Positions 1 to 6,757 are shown, counted from the first letter of the stretch. The stretch is DNA of 62,323 nt from an uncultured Bacteroidales bacterium (GCA_902792435.1 CADAZN010000009.1:1-62323), one strand, 5' to 3'. Notes: generated from the letters alone by a model not told the origin. Numbers and translations: made by a program.

Positions 1-109
1 TAAAAACCAGCGCTCCAATATACATAACAAACATAACAAGTAGCCAAGTGACTACAGTGATGAGATAAGCACGCACAAAATGCCAGAACTTCAACTTTTC
101 CTCAGCCAT
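1..109 (-). CDS. Membrane protein, N-terminal fragment cut by the window edge
   Basis: An open frame starts at the ATG at 107-109 and runs off the left edge after 36 residues. The visible part begins MAEEKLKFWHFVRAY and continues into one strongly hydrophobic stretch (residues about 14-36), so an N-terminal membrane segment is likely. A Bacteroidota-type promoter (TATCTTTG on the minus strand, complement of 136-143) lies about 25 nt upstream of the ATG. The promoter and start codon are inside a 40-bp direct repeat that recurs at 4122-4161. The family is not recognisable from so short a fragment. Confidence 0.6.
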   Translation of the reverse strand, partial: MAEEKLKFWHFVRAYLITVVTWLLVMFVMYIGALVF

Positions 110-145
110 AATTCAATCTGTTTTCTGCCATCCGCAAAGATAGCG
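106..145 (-). repeat. 40-bp direct repeat, copy 1: promoter plus start codon
   Basis: These 40 bases are identical to 4122-4161 in the same orientation. On the minus strand they contain the promoter element TATCTTTG followed by the ATG of the edge-truncated gene. Flanking bases upstream of the promoter are similar but diverged between copies. The two copies bracket about 4 kb of envelope-type genes. Confidence 0.85.
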
Positions 146-185
146 GTTTTTTGGTGAAATCATTCAAATATTGGCCAATGAAGAA

Positions 186-557
186 CTATTTTTGAAAATA
201 TACTTTTCTCATTTTCATTTCTTTTCCATTTAAAAGAATTATCTCATTTTTAAAATGATCAAAGTAGTTAATACTATCAATAATATTGTCTTCATATCCT
301 GGCGAATAAAAATCGGCATCAAGTATCATCTTATCATCATAATCATTGTAAATCCTGAATCTTATTGCGCTGTCATCGCTCGACACCTTTTGTATCCAAA
401 AAGCTTCTTTGCTATTGCCTTTCCAAACAGCATCATCCGGCACGTTAATAGTCCGAATGTCAAAAATACATACAAAAGCAATAATTAGCACTATAAGAAT
501 TGTGGCAATTATTGAAAACCACAAAAACGATTTCTTATGTTTTTGAATATTTTTCAT
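186..557 (-). CDS. Small single-pass membrane protein, unknown function
   Basis: This frame gives 123 residues from the ATG at 555-557; a TTG at 603-605 would add 16 residues. The ATG is preferred because MKNIQKHKKSFLWF followed by a hydrophobic segment (residues about 10-35 of the shorter form) is a normal N-terminal anchor with a positively charged start. The remainder is acidic and polar (an ISTNVPDD-like linker, then repeated D/Y residues), probably extracytoplasmic. It lies just downstream of the TonB-like gene fragment on the same strand, so the two are probably co-transcribed. No family was recognised. Confidence 0.6.
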   Translation of the reverse strand: MKNIQKHKKSFLWFSIIATILIVLIIAFVCIFDIRTINVPDDAVWKGNSKEAFWIQKVSSDDSAIRFRIYNDYDDKMILDADFYSPGYEDNIIDSINYFDHFKNEIILLNGKEMKMRKVYFQK

Positions 558-611
558 TTTTTCTTCTTTAAGTTGTGGAACAATGGTGTCGTTTTGAAAA
601 AACAAGCAGTT

Positions 612-1103
612 TTACTCACTGTCCTTGCTTTTAACTGTAATAGGGATTGTAAGCCAAGTTGTCACAGGATCACCATTCGCATAATGTCCAGGTTTTGAAA
701 ACTTCGGAAGTTTGCGGATGGCATCAATGATATATTTGTCAATTGCTGGATTTGTAGACTTTTCTATTTTTACTTTGCCTATGCTACAATCCGTTGAAAT
801 GCTGAACATTACTACCACTTTTTCATCGGAACTTCCAATCAATTCTTTGGGAATTTCTATGTTTTTTACAATAGAATCCAATAAAGCTTGTTGACCGTTA
901 GGAAACTCAGCTGTTTCATATAATGATGTTACTTGCCCTTCAACCACATTCCCTACTATAGGTAAAACATCATTATAATTTTTATTTTTCTTCTGTTTAT
1001 GCGTCCGATGTTGCTTCACGTTCTTTTTCCTGTCACTTGGCACTGGAGATGGACTTGGACTTGCCGTTGCAACGCCGCTCAATGCCAGGCTTAGCCAGGA
1101 CAC
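612..1103 (-). CDS. TonB C-terminal domain protein, probably the 3' part of a broken gene
   Basis: The last 110 residues resemble the TonB C-terminal domain (PF03544 type), which contacts outer-membrane receptors: GQQALLDSIVKNIEIP, then VVMFSISTDCSIGKVKI and an AIRKLPKF motif. Before it lies a basic, proline/serine-rich linker. The only available start is a GTG at 1101-1103, directly after an in-frame stop, and the first residues (SWLSLALSGVATAS) look like an internal hydrophobic segment rather than a natural start. The missing N-terminal part appears to be encoded just upstream in another frame (1091-1222). What is seen is a TonB_C-like domain; that the gene is an interrupted version of a longer TonB family protein is inference. 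Confidence 0.65.
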   Translation of the reverse strand: MSWLSLALSGVATASPSPSPVPSDRKKNVKQHRTHKQKKNKNYNDVLPIVGNVVEGQVTSLYETAEFPNGQQALLDSIVKNIEIPKELIGSSDEKVVVMFSISTDCSIGKVKIEKSTNPAIDKYIIDAIRKLPKFSKPGHYANGDPVTTWLTIPITVKSKDSE

Positions 1104-1222
1104 GTGCCAGCGCAGTCACCATTGTGCGAGCACTCAATTGGAGTGTAGTCAATATCATTAGCCTGGGCAATTTCTTTACGAATGCCCTTCAGCGTCTCAC
1201 AAATATGCTTTCCTTGTTTCAT
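1091..1222 (-). pseudogene. Detached N-terminal piece of the TonB-like gene (cysteine-rich, 43 aa)
   Basis: A 43-codon frame runs from the ATG at 1220-1222 to TAA at 1091-1093, overlapping the start of the TonB-domain ORF in another frame. It begins MKQGKHICETLKGIRKEIA and ends with a cysteine cluster, C-x5-C-x3-C-P. From memory, Bacteroidales TonB-family proteins often begin this way, with the sequence continuing through a conserved cysteine/glutamate stretch into a membrane segment. Here the frame stops right after the third cysteine and the membrane segment resumes in another frame, which suggests a deletion of some tens of bases plus a frame change. The start is well supported by its conserved look; the pseudogene status is inferred. 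Confidence 0.6.
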
Positions 1223-1273
1223 CTCAATAAATTTTTGTTCTCAAAGCTGTGCTTCTATTGAGGGCGGCGTTTC

Positions 1274-2747
1274 TCACTTAAATTTCTTGAACTCCTCTGC
1301 GAGGGTGTTGCGCAGAGTGGCGCCGTCCATATCGAGGTATTTCTCCATTGATTCGACAGTTCCGAGCACGTCTTTGTTGCGCTTGTAGTAGTCGATGACT
1401 TGCAGCATTACCTCGCAGTGCATTGCCTCGTCGGTCTTTTTCACGTTGAACTCGATGGCATGCTCGGTCATTGCCGCCATGTAGGCAACCATAAGTTCCA
1501 CATGCGTCACTGGCACGCAGTCACTTATAGTAAACGAGAACTCGTCGGTGTTAGTCATCCAAAGAATTAAGAATTGCATGACCTGTTTTTGAGTGATGTC
1601 ATCGGGATTGACAGGCTGCTCGAGGTACCATTTCGCTAGCCGCAGGGCGTCATTGCGGTGCTGGCGGCAACCCTCGGCGGTCTCTATCTCTTTTATGCTC
1701 GGGATATTCATTTCATGGGTTTTGAACAGCTTTGTCATCACTGTTGGTTTTTCCTCTGTGGGAACGAAACGGTTTTGTCCAAACCATTTGTCAAACTCCA
1801 CGAGCTGTGCCTCACCTCCTTTGCTGAAGACCCATTGGTTTGTCTCTTCTTCAGCCCCAGGCGACATGAGCCACATGTTGTAGGCCTCCCAGTGTCCGTC
1901 ATTTATGAGCTTGCGGTGATAGTCGAGCAGCGAGAGGTTATAATAGCCTGGAGCCACCGAGTCGATGTGAGCGAGCGCATCTTTGCGCAGGTCGGCAATC
2001 ATCGCTACGGTGAGCTTCTTGGTCTTCATGAACTCGGTAAGCGCTGGCGACTTCATGGTTCCCATCTCATACATCAAGGGGAAAGGCACCTGAATGTCGG
2101 TAGTGTCGCTATCAATATAAATGTTGTTATTCTTAGTCAAAGTGACATGCACCTTGTTATCGCCTTCTATCTTTATGTTCTCTTGGAAGAGGTCGTAGAT
2201 GAGTTTGCCCATCTCGTTGCCACGCTCAGTGCCAGGCTGCATATTGCACACAACCTCGCCATAAACGATGGCCCATAGTGGCTCGGTAGATTTGGCATAG
2301 AGCAGTGCCAGACGGTAGTAATTGCTGGCAAAGTCGGGCTGCACCTCCACTCCACGCATATAACACTCGACCGCCTCGTTGTAGCGCTGATGCATCATGT
2401 GGATGTTGCCCTTCTCGAGATAGAGGTAGCCCGAATTGGGGAAACGCTTGAGACCTTCATCATAGGTCTTCACTGCCGCTTCGGGATCACCCAGCACATC
2501 CTGTGCGTTTCCCACCAGCTGATAGAGCTGAGGCTCACTTTCGGGATGCTTATAGAGCTTGGGGCCATCCTTGACTATGCGCTTGAAGTCGCCAGCGAGA
2601 TAGTAGGCATAGAGCCGTTCCAATAGCCTCATCAAGCTGCACACGGTCATTGTCGTTAATCAGGTCAATAGACCTCTGCGCCTGCGCCCCAAGCGACCAA
2701 ACCAGGGCGCAGATTATAATCAAAATGCGAAGAAAGGATGTTTTCAT
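1274..2747 (-). pseudogene. TPR-repeat protein with signal peptide, frameshifted near 2626
   Basis: The N-terminal 40 residues (start ATG 2745-2747, MKTSFLRILIIICALVW..., cleavage after AQA) are a clear lipidless signal peptide plus a short mature start ending VQLDEA. That frame then degrades. The protein resumes in the next frame as LLERLYAYYLAGDFK and continues for about 450 residues to a stop at 1274. Adding one base after GATGAGGC (about 2626) restores a single frame across the junction. Residues about 50-160 contain tetratricopeptide-like helices (GNAQDVLGDPEAAVKTY, then YNEAVECYMRGVEVQP), typical of periplasmic scaffold proteins. The C-terminal 300 residues match nothing I recognise. 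It sits 16 bp downstream of the Sel1 gene and is probably co-transcribed with it. The single-base lesion could be real or an assembly error. Confidence 0.7.
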
Positions 2748-2763
2748 AATTGTTTCTTATTAG

Positions 2764-3969
2764 TTATTCTTCTGTTGGATATTTTGTCTCTCCCATTGGG
2801 GTGGGCTTCTTTGATTTACTTAAAAAGGCGAGAATGAAGTCGACGAACTGCTGCTCGGTGACATCACCCGTCAGTCCATCATAGCTCACATGGCTCGCAT
2901 TGTCACGTGTCATGCCACCAAACACCCAGCACTTTTCAAGATTAGTGATGTCACCAAAGTTCATTGTCTTCTCAAGGGTGTAGTAGAAACACTCTTTGGT
3001 CTTAGAATTTATCACCGCTGCCGAGTAGAGGCACAATGGCATTCTCGAAGGGTCTGGGAAACGATAAACAATAATTTCTATCGAGTCGTTAAGATGGTGG
3101 ACATTCGAAGAAATGTCCTTCCAATCCCACTCGTAGTGAGTAATGAATTGGGAACCAAAAAAGATTTGCCATTCCATTACGTCTATAAGTGTGCTTTTTT
3201 CAAGTTTGCCCTTCTCATAATCCCACAACATGGCAGGGATGGTGCGGAATTGAAACTCATACATTCTTAATGTGTCACCTTCCTCGATAGTGTTTAATAT
3301 TTGCCTTATCTCAGTTGCAGCTCTACCATCACTGATGCTTTCAAGAAGACTGCGGGCCTTGTCACGGTCAACATCTGTTCCCCAACCGTTAAAATAATAC
3401 CTGGCAAGGTAATAATTGGCTGGTTCTTCGGTATCTTCATTCTCGGCCGCCATCTTAAAGTAACGGAATGCCTGATTCAAATCACGATTAATAACACCGC
3501 CTTCCTCATAGGATGCAGCTACCTTGAGTTGAGCAGGGAAAAATCCTTTGTCGGCAGCCTGCTTGTAGAGGTTGAAAGCTTGGAGCGAATCGACTTCCAC
3601 GCCATCACCGTCCTCATAGCTCACAGCGAGGAGAGACATAGCTGTGACATTGCCTTTTTGCGCCGAGCTTTTAAACCACTTGACGGCCTCCTGGTGATCT
3701 TCGGCAACGCCCACACCGTCATGATAACAAATTCCTAGCCACAACTCACCATAACGGTTACCTTTGTTTGCTGCATCTTTTATAAGCCTAAAAGCTTCAT
3801 CCATATTCTGCTCAACACTATCGCCCTCAATGTAGTGACAAGCTAAATCCACTTGGCTATTAAGGTTTCCCATTGCCATCGAGTCGCGCAACTCCTGTAT
3901 CGATTGTGCATTGGCATTAAAACTAAATGCCAGCGCCAGAAAAGCAAATATCAAAAGAATCTTTTTCAT
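2764..3969 (-). CDS. Secreted Sel1-like repeat protein
   Basis: A signal peptide (MKKILLIFAFLALAFSFNANA, residues 1-21) is followed by about five Sel1-like repeats (residues about 35-215). These show the pattern A..WY/LG..Y..G.GV..D...A..WF..AA.KGN, for example YHDGVGVAEDHQEAVKWFKS. The last 165 residues have no recognisable domain. Sel1 repeats form alpha-solenoids that mediate protein contacts, so a periplasmic or surface scaffold role is likely. It leads a two-gene unit with the TPR gene 16 bp downstream. Its transcript probably starts at the promoter in 4122-4161, which gives a leader of about 150 nt containing two hairpins and a six-codon upstream ORF. Confidence 0.75.
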   Translation of the reverse strand: MKKILLIFAFLALAFSFNANAQSIQELRDSMAMGNLNSQVDLACHYIEGDSVEQNMDEAFRLIKDAANKGNRYGELWLGICYHDGVGVAEDHQEAVKWFKSSAQKGNVTAMSLLAVSYEDGDGVEVDSLQAFNLYKQAADKGFFPAQLKVAASYEEGGVINRDLNQAFRYFKMAAENEDTEEPANYYLARYYFNGWGTDVDRDKARSLLESISDGRAATEIRQILNTIEEGDTLRMYEFQFRTIPAMLWDYEKGKLEKSTLIDVMEWQIFFGSQFITHYEWDWKDISSNVHHLNDSIEIIVYRFPDPSRMPLCLYSAAVINSKTKECFYYTLEKTMNFGDITNLEKCWVFGGMTRDNASHVSYDGLTGDVTEQQFVDFILAFLSKSKKPTPMGETKYPTEE

Positions 3970-3990
3970 ATCATTTTTGTTTTAGGTCGT

Positions 3991-4033
3991 TAATATATAT
4001 TTTCAACGCTAATAACTCTGTGATTATTACTGG
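3991..4033. repeat. Dispersed repeat, copy 1 (partner near 60549-60594)
   Basis: About 43 bases centred on attttcaacgctaataact recur at 60549-60594 with a few substitutions and in the same orientation. Here the repeat lies in the 5' leader of the Sel1 gene; in the other copy it lies just 3' of a barrel gene. Both copies sit near an element of the paired-hairpin family. Confidence 0.7.
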
Positions 4034-4059
4034 GAAAAACAAATTTTAATTCTTGTTTT

Positions 4060-4107
4060 CACAAAGCGGCACCTATCGGTGTCGAAAAGCTGGCTTACGC
4101 CAGATTA
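4060..4107 (-). repeat. Paired-hairpin element, copy A
   Basis: Two short inverted repeats sit 8 nt apart: CACC-TATC-GGTG at 4070-4081 and CTGGC-TTAC-GCCAG at 4090-4103. Read on the minus strand the loops are GATA and GTAA (GNNA type). Copies with the same 8-nt spacing lie at 4563-4596, 60430-60463 and 62209-62242. This copy is in the 5' leader of the Sel1-repeat gene. Confidence 0.8.
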
Positions 4108-4121
4108 TAAATATTTTCTTT

Positions 4122-4161
4122 CCATAATTCAATCTGTTTTCTGCCATCCGCAAAGATAGCG
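4122..4161 (-). promoter_or_regulatory. Promoter in copy 2 of the 40-bp direct repeat, plus six-codon upstream ORF
   Basis: This is identical to 106-145. On the minus strand TATCTTTG is preceded by TTG at a 20-bp spacing, a full match to the Bacteroidota housekeeping promoter. The ATG at 4123-4125, which opens a membrane protein in the other copy, here opens a six-codon ORF (MERKYL, stop at 4105-4107) and then the hairpin element. The promoter most likely drives the Sel1/TPR genes. Confidence 0.7.
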
Positions 4162-4377
4162 TTTATTTTAGTGGTATACAAGTGTTTTTATCAAAATAAT
4201 GCTCGCTGCTTTTCGAGAAAATAACAATATCCCACATCACATAATTTGTGAGACAAACCTTTTGATTTGTAAATATTTGTTCAACACCGCAGACTACTAG
4301 TCCGGTATCAGTCGCCACATTCGTGCATAAATCAAGGCGCAACCACTCTCTCCCCTCTCACCTGATTTCTTTTAATG

Positions 4378-4408
4378 TTGAAAACCAAATTAGTAATTAT
4401 ATACCTTT
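4378..4408 (+). promoter_or_regulatory. Promoter reading into the repeat mosaic
   Basis: TTG at 4378-4380, a spacer of exactly 20 bp and TACCTTTG at 4401-4408 form a full Bacteroidota promoter on the plus strand. No protein-coding gene follows on this strand before the 3' end of rlmH, so the expected transcript consists of the 9-bp repeats and hairpins. Confidence 0.7.
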
Positions 4409-4428
4409 GCCCTAACATTACAACAAAA

Positions 4429-4440
4429 AGTTCTTTGACA
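4429..4440 (+). promoter_or_regulatory. boxA-like antitermination motif
   Basis: The sequence GTTCTTTGACAT, 20 nt after the promoter, resembles the boxA element (consensus TGCTCTTTAACA) and, from memory, the leader found upstream of Bacteroidota 16S rRNA genes. boxA recruits NusB/NusE to untranslated transcripts. No rRNA gene follows here. The resemblance is visible; the function is inference. Confidence 0.4.
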
Positions 4441-4497
4441 TGCTGCCACCTAGTTATTCCTAGTAGTTCCTAGCCATTCTTATTCCTAAATAAAGTT

Positions 4498-4545
4498 GAT
4501 CGATTCCACCGATTCCACTGATTCCAGTGATTCCAGTGATTCCAT
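4498..4545. repeat. 9-bp tandem repeat, gattccact type
   Basis: About five consecutive units of gattccacc, gattccact and gattccagt with a strict 9-bp period. The third and ninth positions of the unit vary while the GATTCC core is fixed. Confidence 0.85.
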
Positions 4546-4550
4546 GTTCT

Positions 4551-4600
4551 CTCGCAAAGTTGCACCTATTGGTGTCGCAAAGCCTCGCAAGCGAGGAGTT
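4551..4600. repeat. Paired-hairpin element, copy B
   Basis: CACC-TATT-GGTG at 4563-4574, 8 nt, then the perfect inverted repeat CCTCGC-AA-GCGAGG at 4583-4596. The first hairpin and the 8-nt spacer match copies A, C and D. The second hairpin is a different sequence that is still self-complementary. Confidence 0.75.
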
Positions 4601-4698
4601 TTTAATTTCCAGACAGTCCAAAAAACCAGCATCAGTGCAATTTTCCATCAAATTTTCAATAAATTTTAAGCGCAGCGCCCCTCCAGCCTCAAGGCAAA

Positions 4699-4775
4699 CT
4701 GATTCCACTGATTCCACTGATTCCACTGATTCCACTGATTCCACCGATTCCACTGATTCCACCGATTCCACCGAC
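4699..4775. repeat. 9-bp tandem repeat array, gattccact type
   Basis: Eight units of gattccact or gattccacc in perfect 9-bp register, without indels. Arrays of this exactness usually change copy number readily. Confidence 0.9.
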
Positions 4776-5073
4776 AATAAAAATCTTAGCCCGCATCCAA
4801 ATAATTATCAAAATTTTAGAGCCCCAGGCTCAATAATTTCCACTCCGCAGGAGTGGCAAAAGTTGATTCCACCGATTCCATGACTTGTCCTGAAATGAGT
4901 TTACAAAGTAGTAAACAAAAAACAGGATTAAAATGAAGTAGTTTAGTGTTTTTCCAAGTCAATTGTCATTAATAACCAATAGTCGCAAGACTTAGAAGGA
5001 ACAATCAAATGAAAAACCTTCTTTTGTCCTTAATTGTCTTAAAAACTGAGTCAACTGAGTCAGAGATTCCACC

Positions 5074-5193
5074 GATTCCATGCACAGCGACATCTTAGCG
5101 CGCCAGCGCAAAAATAAATATTAGTGCCGTAGGCACCACACTACCAATCTTAGTCCGAAGGACAACAATCTTTAGCGCGCAGCGCGGCCCAAC
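5074..5193 (+). repeat. 120-bp four-hairpin block, copy 1 (inverted partner at 59898-60016)
   Basis: Four short hairpins are spaced about 22-28 bp apart: GCGC-GCCA-GCGC (5098-5109), GTGCC-GTA-GGCAC (5124-5136), GTCC-GAA-GGAC (5153-5163) and GCGC-GCA-GCGC (5175-5185). AT-rich linkers separate them. The whole block recurs as a reverse complement at 59898-60016 with few changes, and in hairpin 3 a T:A pair here is a C:G pair there. The loops are mostly GNA. The block is flanked on both sides by 9-bp repeats in both copies. Confidence 0.85.
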
Positions 5194-5245
5194 TGAGTCA
5201 ACTGAGTCAACTGAGTCAGGCGAAACAGGTGAAACAGGTGAACCA
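5191..5245. repeat. 9-bp tandem repeats, actgagtca and ggtgaaaca types
   Basis: Three units of actgagtca are followed by units of the gaaacaggt type, keeping the 9-bp period while the unit sequence changes. This forms the right border of the mosaic, 28 bp before the end of rlmH. Confidence 0.8.
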
Positions 5246-5272
5246 TCTTAGTCCATAAAGTATTTAATAAAA

Positions 5273-5746
5273 TTATTCGTGATGATAGGGCTCACCGCGG
5301 AGGATGGTCATGGCGCGGTAGAGCTGTTCGGTGAAGATGAGGCGTATCATCTCGTGGGAGAAGGTCATCGTGGAAAGGGAAATCTTCTCGCTAGCGCGAG
5401 CGTACACCTCAGGGGAAAAGCCATAAGGTCCTCCAACGACGAAGACAAGTCGGCGTTGCACTGTGCTCATCTTCTTCTCGATGTAGCGTGAGAATTCCAT
5501 TGATGTGAACTGCTTGCCATGCTCGTCAAGCAAAACCACATGGTCGCTCTTGTCGAGAGCGGCAAGGATATTACGGCCCTCGGCATCCTTTTGTTGTGCC
5601 TCGGTGAGATTCTTGGTGTTCTTGGCATCGGCGATGTACTGGATTTCAAAAGGCACATAATGCTTGAGCCTCGAGGTGTATTCCTCGATTCCCTTGCTCA
5701 GATAGCCTCCTGCCATCTTGCCCACAACTGCCAGAACGATTTTCAT
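5273..5746 (-). CDS. rlmH: 23S rRNA (pseudouridine1915-N3)-methyltransferase
   Basis: This 157-residue SPOUT-class enzyme methylates N3 of pseudouridine 1915 in helix 69 of 23S rRNA, using S-adenosylmethionine as a homodimer on the 70S ribosome. Visible family marks are the start MKIVLAVVGKM, the knot motif FVVGGPYGFS (GGPYG at residues 105-109), the SLSTMTFSHEMIRLIF helix and the C-terminal signature LYRAMTILRGEPYHHE. The length is normal for the family. It follows the lipid-kinase-like gene by 9 bp and is probably translated from the same mRNA. Confidence 0.95.
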   Translation of the reverse strand: MKIVLAVVGKMAGGYLSKGIEEYTSRLKHYVPFEIQYIADAKNTKNLTEAQQKDAEGRNILAALDKSDHVVLLDEHGKQFTSMEFSRYIEKKMSTVQRRLVFVVGGPYGFSPEVYARASEKISLSTMTFSHEMIRLIFTEQLYRAMTILRGEPYHHE

Positions 5747-5755
5747 AGTTAGATT

Positions 5756-6634
5756 TTATACAAAAAACTTTATGCCGCCGGGATGGCAAGTCACTGTCAT
5801 GTCGGTAATCATCGACATCGGTTCGCCATCAATGTGATAGACACGTGGCAGCGATGCATGAATCTTGACTTGACGGGCGCGGAAAGTGTCGACGTGACGG
5901 TTCTTGTCGACGGTCTTGGTGAAAAGGCTTCCGCCAACGATAGCGCTCTCAAGCGGACTGAAGGGCTTGATGATTGTCACATCGAGCAGACCGTCCTGCA
6001 AACTAGCATGGGGCGCGATAAAAGCGTTGTTGCCATACTGCGAGGCGTTGGCGCAAGTGATGACAAAGACGTCCTCGTCAATTACCTTTCCGTCAATATC
6101 GATGGTGCAATGTATTGGTTTATAGCGCGCGTAAACCTGGAAAGCGGTCTTCACATAGTTGAGGGCACCGCGCTTAGTGCGCTGCGCATATCGGTCGGCG
6201 ATATCGGCATCGAAGCCCATACCTGCTGTGCAAACGAAAGTGTCGTCGTTGAGGGTACAATAGTCGCACTCCTCGATATGGTCGCGGTTGATGACCTCGA
6301 TGGCTCGACGCATGTTCATGGGAATCTCGAGGTGACGAGCCAACCCGTTGCCCGATCCACATGGGATGATGGCAAGCGCCACATCACTGTCTTTGAGAGC
6401 TGTGGCAGCACCGTTGACCGTGCCATCGCCACCCACGGCTATCACACCGTAGTAGCCCTGCTCTACTGCCCTTGACGCAAGGTCGCTCACCCGCAGCTCA
6501 CGGGTGACAAGTGCCACCTCCACGTCGAAACGACTGTGGTCGATGACCTCATCTAAGAGTTGTGGAAATCGCTCCTTCTTGCTGTTGCCAGAGTAAGGAT
6601 TGACGATTGCCATTAGTTTCTTGCGCTGTTCCAT
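5756..6634 (-). CDS. YegS/DgkB-type lipid kinase family protein
   Basis: This 292-residue protein has the diacylglycerol kinase catalytic fold (DAGK_cat): an N-terminal AIVNPYSGN loop, the nucleotide-binding GGDGTVNG at residues 68-75, the IPCGSGNGLARHLEIP motif and a C-terminal beta-sandwich ending HIDGEPM...CHPGGIKFFV. Members phosphorylate lipids such as diacylglycerol or undecaprenol-like substrates; the true substrate here is unknown. The ATG at 6632-6634 lies only 4 nt after a perfect promoter -7 box, so the mRNA may be leaderless; Met8 (6613) is the alternative start. rlmH follows after 9 bp. Confidence 0.88.
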   Translation of the reverse strand: MEQRKKLMAIVNPYSGNSKKERFPQLLDEVIDHSRFDVEVALVTRELRVSDLASRAVEQGYYGVIAVGGDGTVNGAATALKDSDVALAIIPCGSGNGLARHLEIPMNMRRAIEVINRDHIEECDYCTLNDDTFVCTAGMGFDADIADRYAQRTKRGALNYVKTAFQVYARYKPIHCTIDIDGKVIDEDVFVITCANASQYGNNAFIAPHASLQDGLLDVTIIKPFSPLESAIVGGSLFTKTVDKNRHVDTFRARQVKIHASLPRVYHIDGEPMSMITDMTVTCHPGGIKFFV

Positions 6635-6638
6635 AATG

Positions 6639-6670
6639 CAAAGTTACTAATTTCTCACAAAACTGACAAA
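6639..6670 (-). promoter_or_regulatory. Promoter of the lipid kinase-rlmH unit
   Basis: On the minus strand TTTG (complement of 6667-6670), 20 bp, then TAACTTTG (complement of 6639-6646). This is a complete consensus. Only four bases separate it from the ATG. Confidence 0.8.
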
Positions 6671-6709
6671 TATAGTGAGAAAAAGGAATGTTATAACGAC
6701 ATATGGCAA

Positions 6710-6757
6710 AAAACAAACCACGGCTACTCTACTCAGAGTTACCGTGGCTAATTTTTC
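6710..6757 (-). terminator. Terminator of rpmE2
   Basis: On the minus strand a stem of about 15 bp with a few wobbles (agccacggtaactct, loop gagt, agagtagccgtggtt) is followed by a T-rich tract. It lies 17 bp after the rpmE2 stop. Confidence 0.75.

Larger units (their letters stand above)
4440..5272 (+). other. Gene-free repeat mosaic between a promoter and the 3' end of rlmH
   Basis: About 830 bases without a credible gene. In order they hold: 9-bp tandem repeats (4498-4545); hairpin element B (4551-4600); 9-bp repeats (4699-4775); two hairpins (4820-4832 and 4841-4857, the latter CCACTCC-GCA-GGAGTGG); isolated repeat units near 4864-4881; an AT-rich stretch; more 9-bp units (5044-5080); a 120-bp four-hairpin block (5074-5193); and a final 9-bp array (5191-5245). 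Open frames encoding SVE or TDS repeats are by-products of the 9-bp period. Confidence 0.7.

Noticed and set aside
4460-4883. Opposing ORFs encoding SVE and TDS tripeptide repeats
   Set aside because: Both strands are open through the same 9-bp arrays because the period is a multiple of three. Flanking parts read through hairpins and have no family features.
4440-5272. Insertion sequence or transposon remnant
   Set aside because: No transposase fragment, terminal inverted repeats or clear target duplication could be seen around either mosaic.
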